Assembly (NCBI GenBank): GCA_035544675.1
Contig: DATKCA010000179.1
Location: forward strand, 1-64,000
Direction of reading: 5' to 3'
DNA length: 64,000 bases
Source: DATKCA01 sp035544675
Lineage (GTDB): Bacteria > Acidobacteriota > Thermoanaerobaculia > Gp7-AA8
Shown: positions 34,693 to 43,278 of the stretch, in pieces
How the letters are laid out: every line of letters starts with the position of its first letter
How positions within the stretch are numbered: position 1 is the first letter of the stretch
Position numbers and translations under genes: made by a program
Notes under the pieces: generated by a model
The model's input: the letters and a program-made list of their open reading frames with translations, nothing else
What the model was told of the DNA's origin: nothing
The model's database searches: none

Positions 34693-35556
34693 ATGGTCAC
34701 ATTACCCGCTGAAGGCCGATGGTCGATCCGGGCCGTCGCCGACGACGACATCGCGGGCACGCTGGCGTTCCTGCAGCGCGACCCCCTCGTCAACGTCTAC
34801 CTCATCTCCCGTCTGACTGAGGAACGCACGGTCGCCGCCACGCAGATCTTCTCCGTGCGGCACAACGGTGAGCTGGTCCTGGTCGCCTCCCTGGCCACCA
34901 ACATCGTGCTCGCGGCCGACCGGACATGCCGCCGCGATCTCCTCGAGTCGGCCATGGCGCTGATCGCGGATCGCATCACCCTGCGCATGATTCCCGTCCG
35001 CGCCATCATCTCCCCCGCTCTGCTCGTAGACCTGCTCTGGCAGCGACTGCAGTCCCGCGTTGACCCGCCCACCGTCGTCCGCATGAACCAGCCGATCTAC
35101 GCCATGGCCCGCCGGCTCGATTTTCCCGATCTGACCGCCGCGCGGTATTCGACGATCTCCGACCTCGACCGGCTGGTGCCGGCTTGTGCCGCCATGCACA
35201 AGGAAGAGGTCGGCATCGACCCCCTGCAGCGCGACGCTGCCGGCTACCGCGAGCGCATCCGCGAGCTCGTCGAGACCAGCCGTTCGATCGTCCGCGTGGT
35301 CGACTCCAGCATCGCCTGCAAATGCGAGTTCTCCGCAGTCACGAATGAGGCCGTCCAGCTCATGGGCGTCTGGACGCATCCCGCCTTCCGCCGCCGCGGC
35401 CTCGCCGCCGACACGCTGCGCGAGGTGTGCGGACACCTCTTTCGGAAAGGGAAGAAGATCACCCTGTTCGTGAATGACTTCAACCTCCCGGCGATCAACC
35501 TTTACGAGCGTCTCGGCTTCGAGCGAATCGGGATGAACCGCGCCCTGATCTGGTAG
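34693..35556 (+). CDS. GNAT-family acetyltransferase
   Basis: The product is 287 residues. The N-terminal half (TLAFLQRDPLVNVYLISRL...) resembles the DUF4081 domain found before GNAT domains in some bacteria. The C-terminal half is a GNAT fold: QLMGVWTHPAFRRRGLAADTLREV is the acetyl-CoA loop (RRRGLA), and FVNDFNLPAINLYERLGFE is the closing motif. It transfers an acetyl group to an unknown amine. ATG 34693 lies 11 bp after the PLD remnant. Confidence 0.8.
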   Translation: MVTLPAEGRWSIRAVADDDIAGTLAFLQRDPLVNVYLISRLTEERTVAATQIFSVRHNGELVLVASLATNIVLAADRTCRRDLLESAMALIADRITLRMIPVRAIISPALLVDLLWQRLQSRVDPPTVVRMNQPIYAMARRLDFPDLTAARYSTISDLDRLVPACAAMHKEEVGIDPLQRDAAGYRERIRELVETSRSIVRVVDSSIACKCEFSAVTNEAVQLMGVWTHPAFRRRGLAADTLREVCGHLFRKGKKITLFVNDFNLPAINLYERLGFERIGMNRALIW

Positions 35557-35630
35557 GGCCCGAACATTGCACCCTTGAGCGGCGCCGGACCCAGCCGTGA
35601 CGCATTCGGGGGTTCGGAGGTAGGAAAGAA

Positions 35631-35852
35631 ATGCCGGAAACAGGCACTGTGAAATGGTTCAACAACGACAAGGGCTACGGTTTCATCAAACGCGAAACCG
35701 GTGAGGACGTGTTCGTCCACCACACGGCCATCGTCAATCAGAGCGGCTACCGCACGCTGAACGAGGGAGAGCAGGTCGAGTTCGAGGTCAAGCAGGGCCC
35801 GAAGGGCCTTCAGGCCGAGAACGTACGCCGGGCCGATCAGGCGGCTTCCTAG
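35631..35852 (+). CDS. Cold-shock protein
   Basis: This is a 73-residue single OB-fold CSD protein: GTVKWFNNDKGYGFI is RNP1 and EDVFVHHTAI RNP2. It binds single-stranded nucleic acid and acts as an RNA chaperone. A GGAGG at 35616-35620, followed by AGGAAAG, precedes the ATG and is one of the strongest ribosome sites in the window, fitting high expression. Whether it is cold-induced cannot be told. Confidence 0.95.
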   Translation: MPETGTVKWFNNDKGYGFIKRETGEDVFVHHTAIVNQSGYRTLNEGEQVEFEVKQGPKGLQAENVRRADQAAS

Positions 35853-35861
35853 ACTAGCCGC

Positions 35862-36032
35862 CTACTCTTCCGTCTGACCGAATCGCGTCATGAAGAACGC
35901 GCCGAGTGTGCCGCCTAAGGCGAGCGCCGGCAGCGCTTCTCCCTGACCTTTCAGAGTCAGGAGCAAAGCCGAAATCGTTCCGGCGACGAGGATGAGCGTC
36001 CGCAAAGCGATATCTTGCAAATCGAGCTTCAT
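35862..36032 (-). CDS. Small membrane protein
   Basis: This 56-residue protein has a charged start (MKLDLQDIALRT) and two hydrophobic stretches (LILVAGTISALLLTL and ALPALALGGTLGAFFMT). It converges on the cold-shock gene, 9 bp apart. The family is not recognised, and the short length makes the call tentative, but the codon pattern and membrane profile look genuine. Confidence 0.5.
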   Translation of the reverse strand: MKLDLQDIALRTLILVAGTISALLLTLKGQGEALPALALGGTLGAFFMTRFGQTEE

Positions 36033-36158
36033 GACGAATTGTGAGGACGCCCTGGACCCGGCGCCAGGGAGTGATTTTAGCACGCCGAAGTGACCCGGAA
36101 GCCGCGGTTCCGGCACGACGCGTCGCCGGTGTGCGGTGGCCCCCTGAGGCCCGAAACG

Positions 36159-38126
36159 TCACATGCGCGCCGGAACCGGAATCCCCAGCAACCCTAGCGA
36201 CGCCGCCATCGTCTGGCGGAACACCTCGGCGCAGACGGCTCTGCGCTGGCGCTCCGCTGCGTCTGACTCATTGAGAATAGGGTACTTATGGTAGAAGCTG
36301 TTGAACTTCTGCGCGAGCTCGAGCAGATGGTGAGTGACCACGGACAGCTCGAGTGAGTCGACCGCCCGGCGGATCGCGGACGGCAGCTCCGCGCTGAGGC
36401 GCACCAGCTCCCACATCTCGTCGGTCAGCCCTTCGGTCAGCGTCAGCCGGTCGAGCGCGCGGTCATCGATCATCGGATCGACTCCCCGCTCCGCCATCTT
36501 CCTGAAGATGTTCTGCACACGAACCGTCGAATATTGCAGATAGGGTCCGGAATCCCCTTCGAACGTCAGGGCCTCATTGAGGTCGAAGGCGATGACTTTG
36601 TTCCGGCCGAACTTCAGCATGAAGTAGCGGAGCGCCGCGACCGCCACCTGGCGTCCCAGCTCGGCGATCTCATCCTCGGGCAGCCCGGCGGTCTTGCTCC
36701 CCTCGCGGACCGCGTCGGTGGCCTTCCCCTCCAGCGTGTTCATGAGGTCGTCCGCCTTCACGCCCAGGCCTTTGCGTCCCGACATCTCCACGTAGGCGCG
36801 TGAAGCGTCCTCTTCGGAGATCTCCATGCCGAGCGCCTTCGCCGTGGCCGGCGTCAGCGCCACCATCTCGTACGAGAAGTGGACCGAGTTTTCCGCCTCC
36901 TTCTGGTGACCGAGAAGACGCAGACCCTCCTTGACCACCTTCTGGAGATAGGCCTGACGGGTGTCGATGACGTTGACGACGCGCTTCGCTCCGCCGAACT
37001 TCGGTGCGGATGGATCGTTCAACTCGTCCGTGGTCGACTCCCACAACACTTTGCCATCCGCGTAGGTGAAGAATCTGCGATAGCGGAACGTGCGGTCAAG
37101 AAGCCCGAACTTCCAGAGCTGATAGGCGATGTCCTTGCCTGTGTACGTTACCGTACCGTTGGAGCGGACGAGGATCTTGTCCGGCTCGTCCATCCCCTCG
37201 AACTCCGCGCTCTCGGACAGCCGCATCACCCAGCAGCCTTTGTGCTTCCCTTCTTCCTCGAAGGCGACCGCGCCCGACTCTTTCAGCAGTTCGAACGCGC
37301 GGTCCCAGAAGTGGAGATGGATGATGTCGCTCTCCTTCGGCAGGAGGTCGTATTCGATGCCCAGGCGGATCATCGTACGGACGTGCCGTTTGACGATGGC
37401 GCGGGCGACGAGGACAGCCAGCTTCGCAGTCTGGCCTTCCTGCCGCTCGATCCGGTGCAGCGTCTCGCGACGCCACTGCTGCGACTCCGGATTGTCCTGG
37501 TAATACGCGGCCATCCGCGAGTAAAGGTCCCAGCAGAAGTAGTCGAACGGCTGCGATGGATCGTCGATGCGCCGCTGCACATCATCGATTCCTTCCTTCT
37601 GCAGGTGCTCGAACCCGACGACGACGTCCGCGACCTGCACGCCCGTGTCGTCGATGTAATTCTGCGTCTCGACGCGATCCCCGAGCCAGGACAGGAGGCG
37701 CACCAGCGTGTCGCCCAGGACCGCGTTTCGGATGTGACCGATGTGCGCGGCTTTGTTCGGATTGATGTTCGTGTGCTCGACGATGACGCGCTCGCCCGTG
37801 CTGCTCCGCGGCTGCATGATGCTGCGCACGTGGGCCGCGGTGAACGCGCCTCGATCGAAGCGGAAGTTGAGATAGCCGGCGCCCTCGATCGACACCGACT
37901 TCACGAACAGCGGCAACATCAACTCCCTGGCCAGCCCCTCGGCGATGTCCCGCGGCTTGCGCTTGAGCGACCTGGCCAGCTCCAGCGGGAGCGGCGTGGC
38001 GAGGTCGCCCATGCCGAGCTTCGGCGGCGCCTGCAGCACCACGCGGTCGACGGCATGGCCGAACAGGAGGAGGACGCGAGAGCGAAGAGTCTCCGTCAGT
38101 TGTTCGATGATTTGTTCCAGGATCAA
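36159..38126 (-). CDS. argS: Arginyl-tRNA synthetase
   Basis: This 655-residue class I synthetase starts with an Arg-N-like domain. It has the HIGH motif in NINPNKAAHIGHIRNA, YIDDTGVQVADV, and the ArgRS-type KMSKS counterpart in MSGRKGLGVKADDL. The C-terminal DALR-type anticodon domain (about 520-655) is present. It charges tRNA-Arg. The start is TTG 38126, 6 bp after the stop of the histidine phosphatase gene. It is longer than the E. coli enzyme (577); the extra length lies in the middle (about 170-300). Confidence 0.93.
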   Translation of the reverse strand: MILEQIIEQLTETLRSRVLLLFGHAVDRVVLQAPPKLGMGDLATPLPLELARSLKRKPRDIAEGLARELMLPLFVKSVSIEGAGYLNFRFDRGAFTAAHVRSIMQPRSSTGERVIVEHTNINPNKAAHIGHIRNAVLGDTLVRLLSWLGDRVETQNYIDDTGVQVADVVVGFEHLQKEGIDDVQRRIDDPSQPFDYFCWDLYSRMAAYYQDNPESQQWRRETLHRIERQEGQTAKLAVLVARAIVKRHVRTMIRLGIEYDLLPKESDIIHLHFWDRAFELLKESGAVAFEEEGKHKGCWVMRLSESAEFEGMDEPDKILVRSNGTVTYTGKDIAYQLWKFGLLDRTFRYRRFFTYADGKVLWESTTDELNDPSAPKFGGAKRVVNVIDTRQAYLQKVVKEGLRLLGHQKEAENSVHFSYEMVALTPATAKALGMEISEEDASRAYVEMSGRKGLGVKADDLMNTLEGKATDAVREGSKTAGLPEDEIAELGRQVAVAALRYFMLKFGRNKVIAFDLNEALTFEGDSGPYLQYSTVRVQNIFRKMAERGVDPMIDDRALDRLTLTEGLTDEMWELVRLSAELPSAIRRAVDSLELSVVTHHLLELAQKFNSFYHKYPILNESDAAERQRRAVCAEVFRQTMAASLGLLGIPVPARM

Positions 38127-38132
38127 TTGTCG

Positions 38133-38732
38133 CTACTCCGAACAGTGGCTCGTATCGTTCCACACTTTCATCACGTATCGCTCGCCCCGCCAGACGAAGA
38201 GGTTGAACGCCGCGTTGTCCTGCGCCAGTTGACGGGAGACGCTCACCGGAACGTTCATCAGCGCGGTCGCCCCGATGCGGATCGCGGTGCCGTGCGCCAC
38301 GACTACCGGGCGCTTCGACCCGCCAACCGCTTCGAACGCCCGTTTCATCCGGTTCAGGACGTCGTTGTGGGACTCCCCCTCCGGACACGGGAAATCGGGC
38401 TCGCCGATCCAGCGGCGGTACGAAGCCTCATCGTCCCGGCGGACCTCGCGGAAGTTCTTCCCTTCCCACCCGCCGTAGTTCATCTCGCGCAACTCATCGA
38501 GCGTCTGCACCTGGAGGCCTGTGACGCGCGCGATGGCCTGCGCCGTCGTCAGGGCCCGGCCGAGCGGTGACGAGTACAGCGCATCCGCGCCGAACGACCG
38601 CAGCCGCTCCGCCAGCCTTTCCACATGAAGACGGCCGCGCTCGGAGAGCTCGCTGTCCTGGCACCCCTGCACGATGCCGGCGACGTTCTGCAGCGTCTCG
38701 CCGTGCCGGATGAGAACGAGTTGCTCGATCAC
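38133..38732 (-). CDS. Histidine phosphatase family protein
   Basis: This 199-residue protein opens with LVLIRHGET, the phosphohistidine loop of the phosphoglycerate-mutase/acid-phosphatase superfamily. It keeps YSSPLGRALTTAQ, the proton-donor region WEGKNF and VVVAHGTAIR with the second His. The substrate is unknown; such enzymes include alpha-ribazole phosphatase and cofactor-dependent mutase. It starts with GTG in the stop codon of gpmI (GTGA), so it is coupled to the cofactor-independent mutase. Confidence 0.85.
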   Translation of the reverse strand: MIEQLVLIRHGETLQNVAGIVQGCQDSELSERGRLHVERLAERLRSFGADALYSSPLGRALTTAQAIARVTGLQVQTLDELREMNYGGWEGKNFREVRRDDEASYRRWIGEPDFPCPEGESHNDVLNRMKRAFEAVGGSKRPVVVAHGTAIRIGATALMNVPVSVSRQLAQDNAAFNLFVWRGERYVMKVWNDTSHCSE

Positions 38733-40255
38733 GGCTGGAGGAGCGACTCCGCCGTCATCTCGGCCGGCTGTTCGATTCCGAGGATCTCGAGGATGGTGGG
38801 AGCGACGTTCTCGAGCGCGCCGCCGCCGCGCAACCCGCCGTAACGCTTCTTCTCGTCGACGAGGATGAGAGGCACCGGGTTCGTCGTGTGCGCCGTGTGC
38901 GGCTGGTTCGTCTCCGGATCGAACATCAGCTCGCAGTTGCCGTGGTCCGCGGTGATGAGCGCCACACCGCCCGCACGCGCCGTCGCGTCGAGGATCTTCG
39001 CCACGGCGGCGTCAGTCTCCTGCACCGCCGTCACGGCCGCGTCCATGACGCCGGTGTGGCCGACCATGTCCGGGTTGGCGATGTTCATGATCACCACGTC
39101 GAACTTGCCCGAGTCGATCTCCGCCGCGACGCGTTCGGCAAGCTCGCGCACCGACATCTCGGGCTCGAGGTCGTATGTGGCCACCTTCGAGGAGGGGATG
39201 AGGATGCGCTCCTCGCCGGCCATCTTCGTATCCGATCCGCCGTTGAAGAAGAACGTCACATGCGCGTACTTCTCCGTCTCGGCGATGCGCAGCTGTTTGA
39301 GGCCCGCCTTCGACAGCACTTCGCCCAGGTGATTCCGGAGGACCGGCGGCGGATAGACGACCGGCAGGTCGAAGTCCTCGTGGTAACGGTTCATCGTCAG
39401 GACCCTCAGCTTCGGCCTGGCCGCGCGCTCGAATCCATCAAAGCCTGGATCGGTGAGGGCCGTGACGATCTGGCGCATCCGGTCCGCGCGGAAGTTGAAG
39501 AACAGCAGCGCGTCGCCATCCTCCAGTTTTCCGTGAGCTCCGGAACCGTCGATCACCGAGATCGGCTCCATGAATTCGTCGGTGATGTTCTGCTCGTAGA
39601 AGCGCCGGACCGTCTCCAGCGGCTCCCTGGACTGGGTGCCGATGGCCAGCGTCATGAGGTCGTAGCCGCGCTGGACGCGCTCCCAGCGCTTGTCGCGGTC
39701 CATCGTGTAGTAGCGGCCGATCACCGACGCCAGACGCGCCTCCGGTCTGTCTCGGATGAAGTCGACGAGGCGCTCCAGGTACTTCTCCGCCGACTTCGGC
39801 GGAGTATCGCGTCCGTCCAGGATCGCGTGCACGAACACCTGCTTCGAGCCCAGCCGGATGGCCGCGTCGATCAGTCCGTGTAGATGCTCCTGCAGCGAGT
39901 GCACGCCGCCGTCGGACAGGAGGCCGGCGAAGTGAACGGCGCGCGCGCCCTTCACGGCATTGGCGAACAGAGGGTTCGCGTCGAGCTCACGCCTGGAGAT
40001 CGACTTGCTGATCCGGACGATGTCCTGGTCGACGACCCGCCCCGCCCCCATGTTCAGATGCCCCACCTCCGAGTTGCCCATCTGCCCCTCCGGCAGCCCG
40101 ACCGCCAGGCCGGATGCCTCGAGAGTCGTCCAGGGAGATCCGCGGAAGAGCGCGTCGAGGCGGGGCTTGTCCGCCTTGGCAATCGCATTCCACTCCTCTT
40201 CCCGGCGACAGCCGAAGCCGTCCAGAACGATGAGGATGACGAAAGGCGCTTTCAC
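38729..40255 (-). CDS. gpmI: 2,3-bisphosphoglycerate-independent phosphoglycerate mutase
   Basis: The enzyme interconverts 3- and 2-phosphoglycerate with two Mn ions. The 508-residue protein has VLDGFGCRRE (metal Asp), MGNSEVGHLNMGAGR with the catalytic Ser, HAILDGRDTPP, NFRADRMRQI, and ITADHGNCE near the C-terminus with the final metal ligands. The start is GTG 40255. It is downstream of a long heptamer array and heads the gpmI-phosphatase-argS minus-strand unit. Confidence 0.94.
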   Translation of the reverse strand: MKAPFVILIVLDGFGCRREEEWNAIAKADKPRLDALFRGSPWTTLEASGLAVGLPEGQMGNSEVGHLNMGAGRVVDQDIVRISKSISRRELDANPLFANAVKGARAVHFAGLLSDGGVHSLQEHLHGLIDAAIRLGSKQVFVHAILDGRDTPPKSAEKYLERLVDFIRDRPEARLASVIGRYYTMDRDKRWERVQRGYDLMTLAIGTQSREPLETVRRFYEQNITDEFMEPISVIDGSGAHGKLEDGDALLFFNFRADRMRQIVTALTDPGFDGFERAARPKLRVLTMNRYHEDFDLPVVYPPPVLRNHLGEVLSKAGLKQLRIAETEKYAHVTFFFNGGSDTKMAGEERILIPSSKVATYDLEPEMSVRELAERVAAEIDSGKFDVVIMNIANPDMVGHTGVMDAAVTAVQETDAAVAKILDATARAGGVALITADHGNCELMFDPETNQPHTAHTTNPVPLILVDEKKRYGGLRGGGALENVAPTILEILGIEQPAEMTAESLLQP

Positions 40256-40281
40256 AGCGCGCGGGAGGTTACCAGATGCTC

Positions 40282-40384
40282 AGGCCTTAGGCCTTCTTAG
40301 GCCTTAGTCCTTCTTAGGCCTTAGTCCTTAGTAGATCGAATTAGCCCTAAGGACTAAGGCCTAAGGCCTAAGGCCTAAGGACTA
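40282..40384. repeat. GCCTTAG/CCTAAGG inverted heptamer array
   Basis: Left units (GCCTTAG, TCCTTAG, some with a CTT insertion) and right units (CCTAAGG repeated three times, ACTAAGG) face each other around a short AT-rich centre near 40331-40345 and can form a long hairpin. The TAG stop of the DUF4177 gene (40375-40377) is inside the right arm. Confidence 0.92.
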
Positions 40385-40566
40385 GCCTTCTCCCGCTTGA
40401 ACACCATGCCGATGTGATCGGTCGCCCCGGTCTTGAAGTTGATCGAGGTGATGCTGACCAGCTCCCACCCTTCGTCGCCGAGGCGGTTCAGCTCTTCAGC
40501 GCGACGGGGATCCATCGAGTAGTTCTCCGACCGGACGTTGATGATCTTGTATTCCCAGGTCTTCAT
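40375..40566 (-). CDS. DUF4177 small protein
   Basis: This 63-residue protein has the WEYKII... EELNRLGDEGWELVSI pattern of the DUF4177 family, a small alpha/beta protein of unknown function. The final residues KASP and the TAG stop are encoded by heptamer-repeat DNA, so the native C-terminus may have been replaced. The start is ATG 40566. Confidence 0.75.
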   Translation of the reverse strand: MKTWEYKIINVRSENYSMDPRRAEELNRLGDEGWELVSITSINFKTGATDHIGMVFKREKASP

Positions 40567-40614
40567 TGTCCGCCCCCTCCCGCGGTGCTGAATGGTTGTG
40601 TGCGCGACTGTATA

Positions 40615-41277
40615 TCAGGTATTGAATTGCGACCGCCACTCCACGGCCTCCCCCGGCATGTCGGTGATCACCCCGTCGCAACCGGCGTCGTAGAGGCGCT
40701 GCCACTCCCGCGGGCGGTTCGGCGTCCAGGGCACCACACGGATTCCGCACTGGTGCAGCGAGGCGATCATCTCCTCGTCGACGTAGTGATAGTTCGGAAA
40801 GCACCAGGAGGCGCCGAGTCTCTCCGCGTATGGACCGGCGTCGACGATGTGACCGTAGTACGTGATGCCGAGTGGGAAGGAGACGCCGCGGCGCGAGAGC
40901 TCCCGGATCGAGGAGTGATCGAACGAGGCGATGATCACGTTCGGCCAGTCCGCGATCTCGCGGAGGAGTACGTCCTCCCACTTCGCGCGTTTGACCTCGA
41001 GGACCATCGTCGTCTTCCCGGCGTACGGCGCGAGGTCGCGGAGCCGCTGAATGACCGAGCCGCGCTCGGCGAGGTTCAGCGACGAGAGCGTCTCGATGTC
41101 CGAGTCCGCGAGCTCGTCGTCGTGGTACAGAACCACGGTCCGATCGGACAGCAGACGGAGGTCGGTTTCGAAGCCGTCCGCGCCCACCCGGAGGGCCTCA
41201 TCGAACGACGCCAGCGTGTTCTCCGGATAGCGTTTCGGACTGCCGCGGTGACCGAAGATGAGAAAGCCTTTCTGCAT
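40615..41277 (-). CDS. Glycerophosphodiester phosphodiesterase
   Basis: This 220-residue TIM-barrel GDPD has FGHRGSPKRYPENTLASF (catalytic His and metal Glu), GADGFETDLRLLSDRTVVLYHDD, and a C-terminal VVPWTPNRPREWQRLYDAGCDGVITDMP. It hydrolyses glycerophosphodiesters to glycerol-3-phosphate. There is no signal peptide, so it is cytosolic (UgpQ-like). It stands alone, 48 bp upstream of the DUF4177 gene on the same strand. Confidence 0.9.
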   Translation of the reverse strand: MQKGFLIFGHRGSPKRYPENTLASFDEALRVGADGFETDLRLLSDRTVVLYHDDELADSDIETLSSLNLAERGSVIQRLRDLAPYAGKTTMVLEVKRAKWEDVLLREIADWPNVIIASFDHSSIRELSRRGVSFPLGITYYGHIVDAGPYAERLGASWCFPNYHYVDEEMIASLHQCGIRVVPWTPNRPREWQRLYDAGCDGVITDMPGEAVEWRSQFNT

Positions 41278-41342
41278 CCTTAATCACTTGTCCGATTGGA
41301 CTTACCGTGGTACGGTGACCGAAACACCGGAGTGAAAATCCA

Positions 41343-42668
41343 ATGCCGAAAAAGATCCTCCTCGCGGATGACAGTATCACCATCCAGAAAGTCGTCGAGC
41401 TGACGTTTTCGGATGGCGATTACGAGGTCACTGCGGTCAACAACGGCGCCAGGGCGATCCAGAAGCTCTCCGAAATGCGACCGGACATCATCCTCTCCGA
41501 CATCATCATGCCGGAGAAAAACGGGTACGAAGTCTGCGAGTTCGTGAAGTCGCATCCCGAGTTCCGGAACATCCCCGTCGTCCTGCTCACCGGCACCTTC
41601 GAGCCCTTCGATCCCGATCGCGCCGACAAAGCGGGCTGCGACGCAGTCGTCACCAAACCGTTCGAGTCGCAAAGTCTGATTCACAAAGTCGAGGAGCTGA
41701 TCGAGTCCAGCCGCACTGCAGGCCCCGCGCAGGCCGCGCCGGAAGAGATCGCGGCAGCCCCTGAGGCCGACGAGCCGACGCCGTGGGTCGAAGAAGCCCC
41801 GGCCGCTCCCGCTCCGTCAGCGTTCTCGCAGGGAAGCGACATGTTCGGAGGGGCCATGCCTCCCGCAACGGCGGAAATGCTCTTCAACCCGCCGGCGGAA
41901 GAGCCGGAGCCGGAGATGCCGGCACCGACACCGGCACCCTCGCCCTGGAACGAGCAGCCGGCCGCATTCAGCGCGGAGACGCGGGCGTTTTCGAGCACGT
42001 CCTTCGAGGACGTCGAGAAGAAGGCCTCCAGAGAGCAGCCGGCACCGGCACCAGCGCCCGCGCCGGAACCTGATGAGCTCGACGCCGACTCGCCGTTTGG
42101 CGCTTCCCCTCCCGCCGAGACGTTCAGTGGTGAGACGCGCGCCTTCCCGCGCATGAGCTTCGAAGACCTTCAATCCGCCGCGGGAGTCACGCCCGCGCCG
42201 ATCCCCGTGCCCGAGCCTGCCGCACCCCCTCCACCTCCCGAGCCGCAGCCCACGGGTGGCGAGACTCGAGCATTCCCCCGAATGTCCTTCGACGATCTTC
42301 AGAAGCAGATGTCGGCCCCGGCACCCGCTCCCGAGCCCGAAGAGCCTTCGACGTCGTCGCTGTGGGACGAGGCGCCCGCGCCGGTCGCGCCGGCCTGGTC
42401 GGCACCGCCGGAGCCGGAGGACGCGTTCCAGAGCGGCGAAGGGTTCAGCGAGTCGACCAAGGCTGAAGAAGAGCCGGCCGCGCCGGCCGCGCACGCTGCT
42501 GCAGCGACCAACGGCGACTTGACCGACGAGCAGATCGACCGCATCGCGCGGCGGGTGGTGCAGCTGATGTCGGACCAGGTCGTGCGGAACATCGCCTGGG
42601 AAGTCATCCCCGATCTCGCCGAGATGGTCGTGAAGGAGCGGATCCGTCAGCTCGAAACCGAATCGTGA
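41343..42668 (+). CDS. Response regulator with acidic Pro-rich linker and conserved tail
   Basis: This 441-residue protein opens with a receiver domain (1-120) with LLADDS, phospho-acceptor Asp53 (LSDIIMP) and VVTKPF. A long Pro/Glu/Ala-rich, probably disordered linker (about 121-385) follows. It carries three copies of an ETRAFxxxSFEDL motif (at about 41971, 42127 and 42256). A helical tail (about 390-441; IDRIARRVVQLMSDQVVRNI, AWEVIPDLAEMVVKERIRQL) ends the protein. There is no DNA-binding or enzyme domain. The layout suggests a scaffold or polarity protein, as in FrzS-like regulators or PopZ; this is an inference. Confidence 0.72.
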   Translation: MPKKILLADDSITIQKVVELTFSDGDYEVTAVNNGARAIQKLSEMRPDIILSDIIMPEKNGYEVCEFVKSHPEFRNIPVVLLTGTFEPFDPDRADKAGCDAVVTKPFESQSLIHKVEELIESSRTAGPAQAAPEEIAAAPEADEPTPWVEEAPAAPAPSAFSQGSDMFGGAMPPATAEMLFNPPAEEPEPEMPAPTPAPSPWNEQPAAFSAETRAFSSTSFEDVEKKASREQPAPAPAPAPEPDELDADSPFGASPPAETFSGETRAFPRMSFEDLQSAAGVTPAPIPVPEPAAPPPPPEPQPTGGETRAFPRMSFDDLQKQMSAPAPAPEPEEPSTSSLWDEAPAPVAPAWSAPPEPEDAFQSGEGFSESTKAEEEPAAPAAHAAAATNGDLTDEQIDRIARRVVQLMSDQVVRNIAWEVIPDLAEMVVKERIRQLETES

Positions 42669-42669
42669 G

Positions 42670-42715
42670 GTCATTCCGAGCGTAGCGGGGAATCCGGGCG
42701 GGGCGGCGCGATGAC
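42670..42715. repeat. GTCATTCCG...GATGAC dispersed repeat
   Basis: GTCAT at 42670-42674 and ATGAC at 42711-42715 bound an element that contains TCATTCCGAGCG and GGGGAATCC. A second copy fills the panB-panC gap (49833-49869). Similar TCATTCCGAGCG-type repeats are known to me from many unrelated bacterial genomes. Confidence 0.65.
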
Positions 42716-42718
42716 GCT

Positions 42719-43246
42719 TTGAAGATCTACACGCGGGCCGGTGACTCCGGCCAGACATCGCTCTTGGGAGGCACGCGCGTGGCGAAGAACGACGCGCGCA
42801 TCGAGGCGTACGGCACCGTCGACGAGTTGAACTCGTTCATCGGCGTCGCGCGCGCCTCCTGGTACGACTCACCGATCGACTCCACGCTGGCCGCCTCTCA
42901 GAACGATCTCTTCGACCTCGGCGCGCAGCTCGCGTCGCCCGGTCAGTCGCGATTCCCCGGCGTCCGCGCGGAGCGGATCGAAGAGCTCGAGCGCGGGATC
43001 GACGCGATGCAGAGCGAGCTCACGCCGCTGACGGCCTTCATCCTGCCCGGCGGATCGCTGGCGGCCGCACATCTCCACGTCGCGCGCACCGTCTGCCGCC
43101 GCGCCGAGCGCCTCGTCGTGGGCCTCGGCGACGAAACGCACGGAACGGCCATCGCGTACCTGAATCGACTGTCGGACTTCCTGTTCGTCGCCGCCCGCTT
43201 CGCCAATGCGAAAAACGGGACGGACGACGTGACCTGGAAACGGTGA
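42719..43246 (+). CDS. PduO-type cob(I)alamin adenosyltransferase
   Basis: This 175-residue helical protein starts MKIYTRAGDSGQTSLLGG, the ATP-binding N-terminus of PduO-type adenosyltransferases. It continues with YGTVDELNSFIG and the C-terminal AYLNRLSDFLFVAAR. It makes adenosylcobalamin from cob(I)alamin and ATP. The start is TTG 42719; translating from there gives exactly the family N-terminus. It is the only cobalamin gene in the window. Confidence 0.92.
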   Translation: MKIYTRAGDSGQTSLLGGTRVAKNDARIEAYGTVDELNSFIGVARASWYDSPIDSTLAASQNDLFDLGAQLASPGQSRFPGVRAERIEELERGIDAMQSELTPLTAFILPGGSLAAAHLHVARTVCRRAERLVVGLGDETHGTAIAYLNRLSDFLFVAARFANAKNGTDDVTWKR

Positions 43247-43250
43247 AGCG

Positions 43251-43278
43251 GGCCTGAGGCCCGAGGCTCGAGGCCCCT
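43251..43278. repeat. GGCCTGA-type heptamer array between convergent genes
   Basis: Four 7-bp units (GGCCTGA, GGCCCGA, GGCTCGA, GGCCCCT) fill the gap between the convergent adenosyltransferase and nuclease genes. The TAG stop of the nuclease gene (43277-43279) begins in the last unit. Confidence 0.75.

Noticed and set aside
36879..38570. 563-codon plus-strand frame opposite argS and the histidine phosphatase
   Set aside because: No recognisable domains; the minus strand carries full-length ArgS with HIGH and KMSKS-type motifs.
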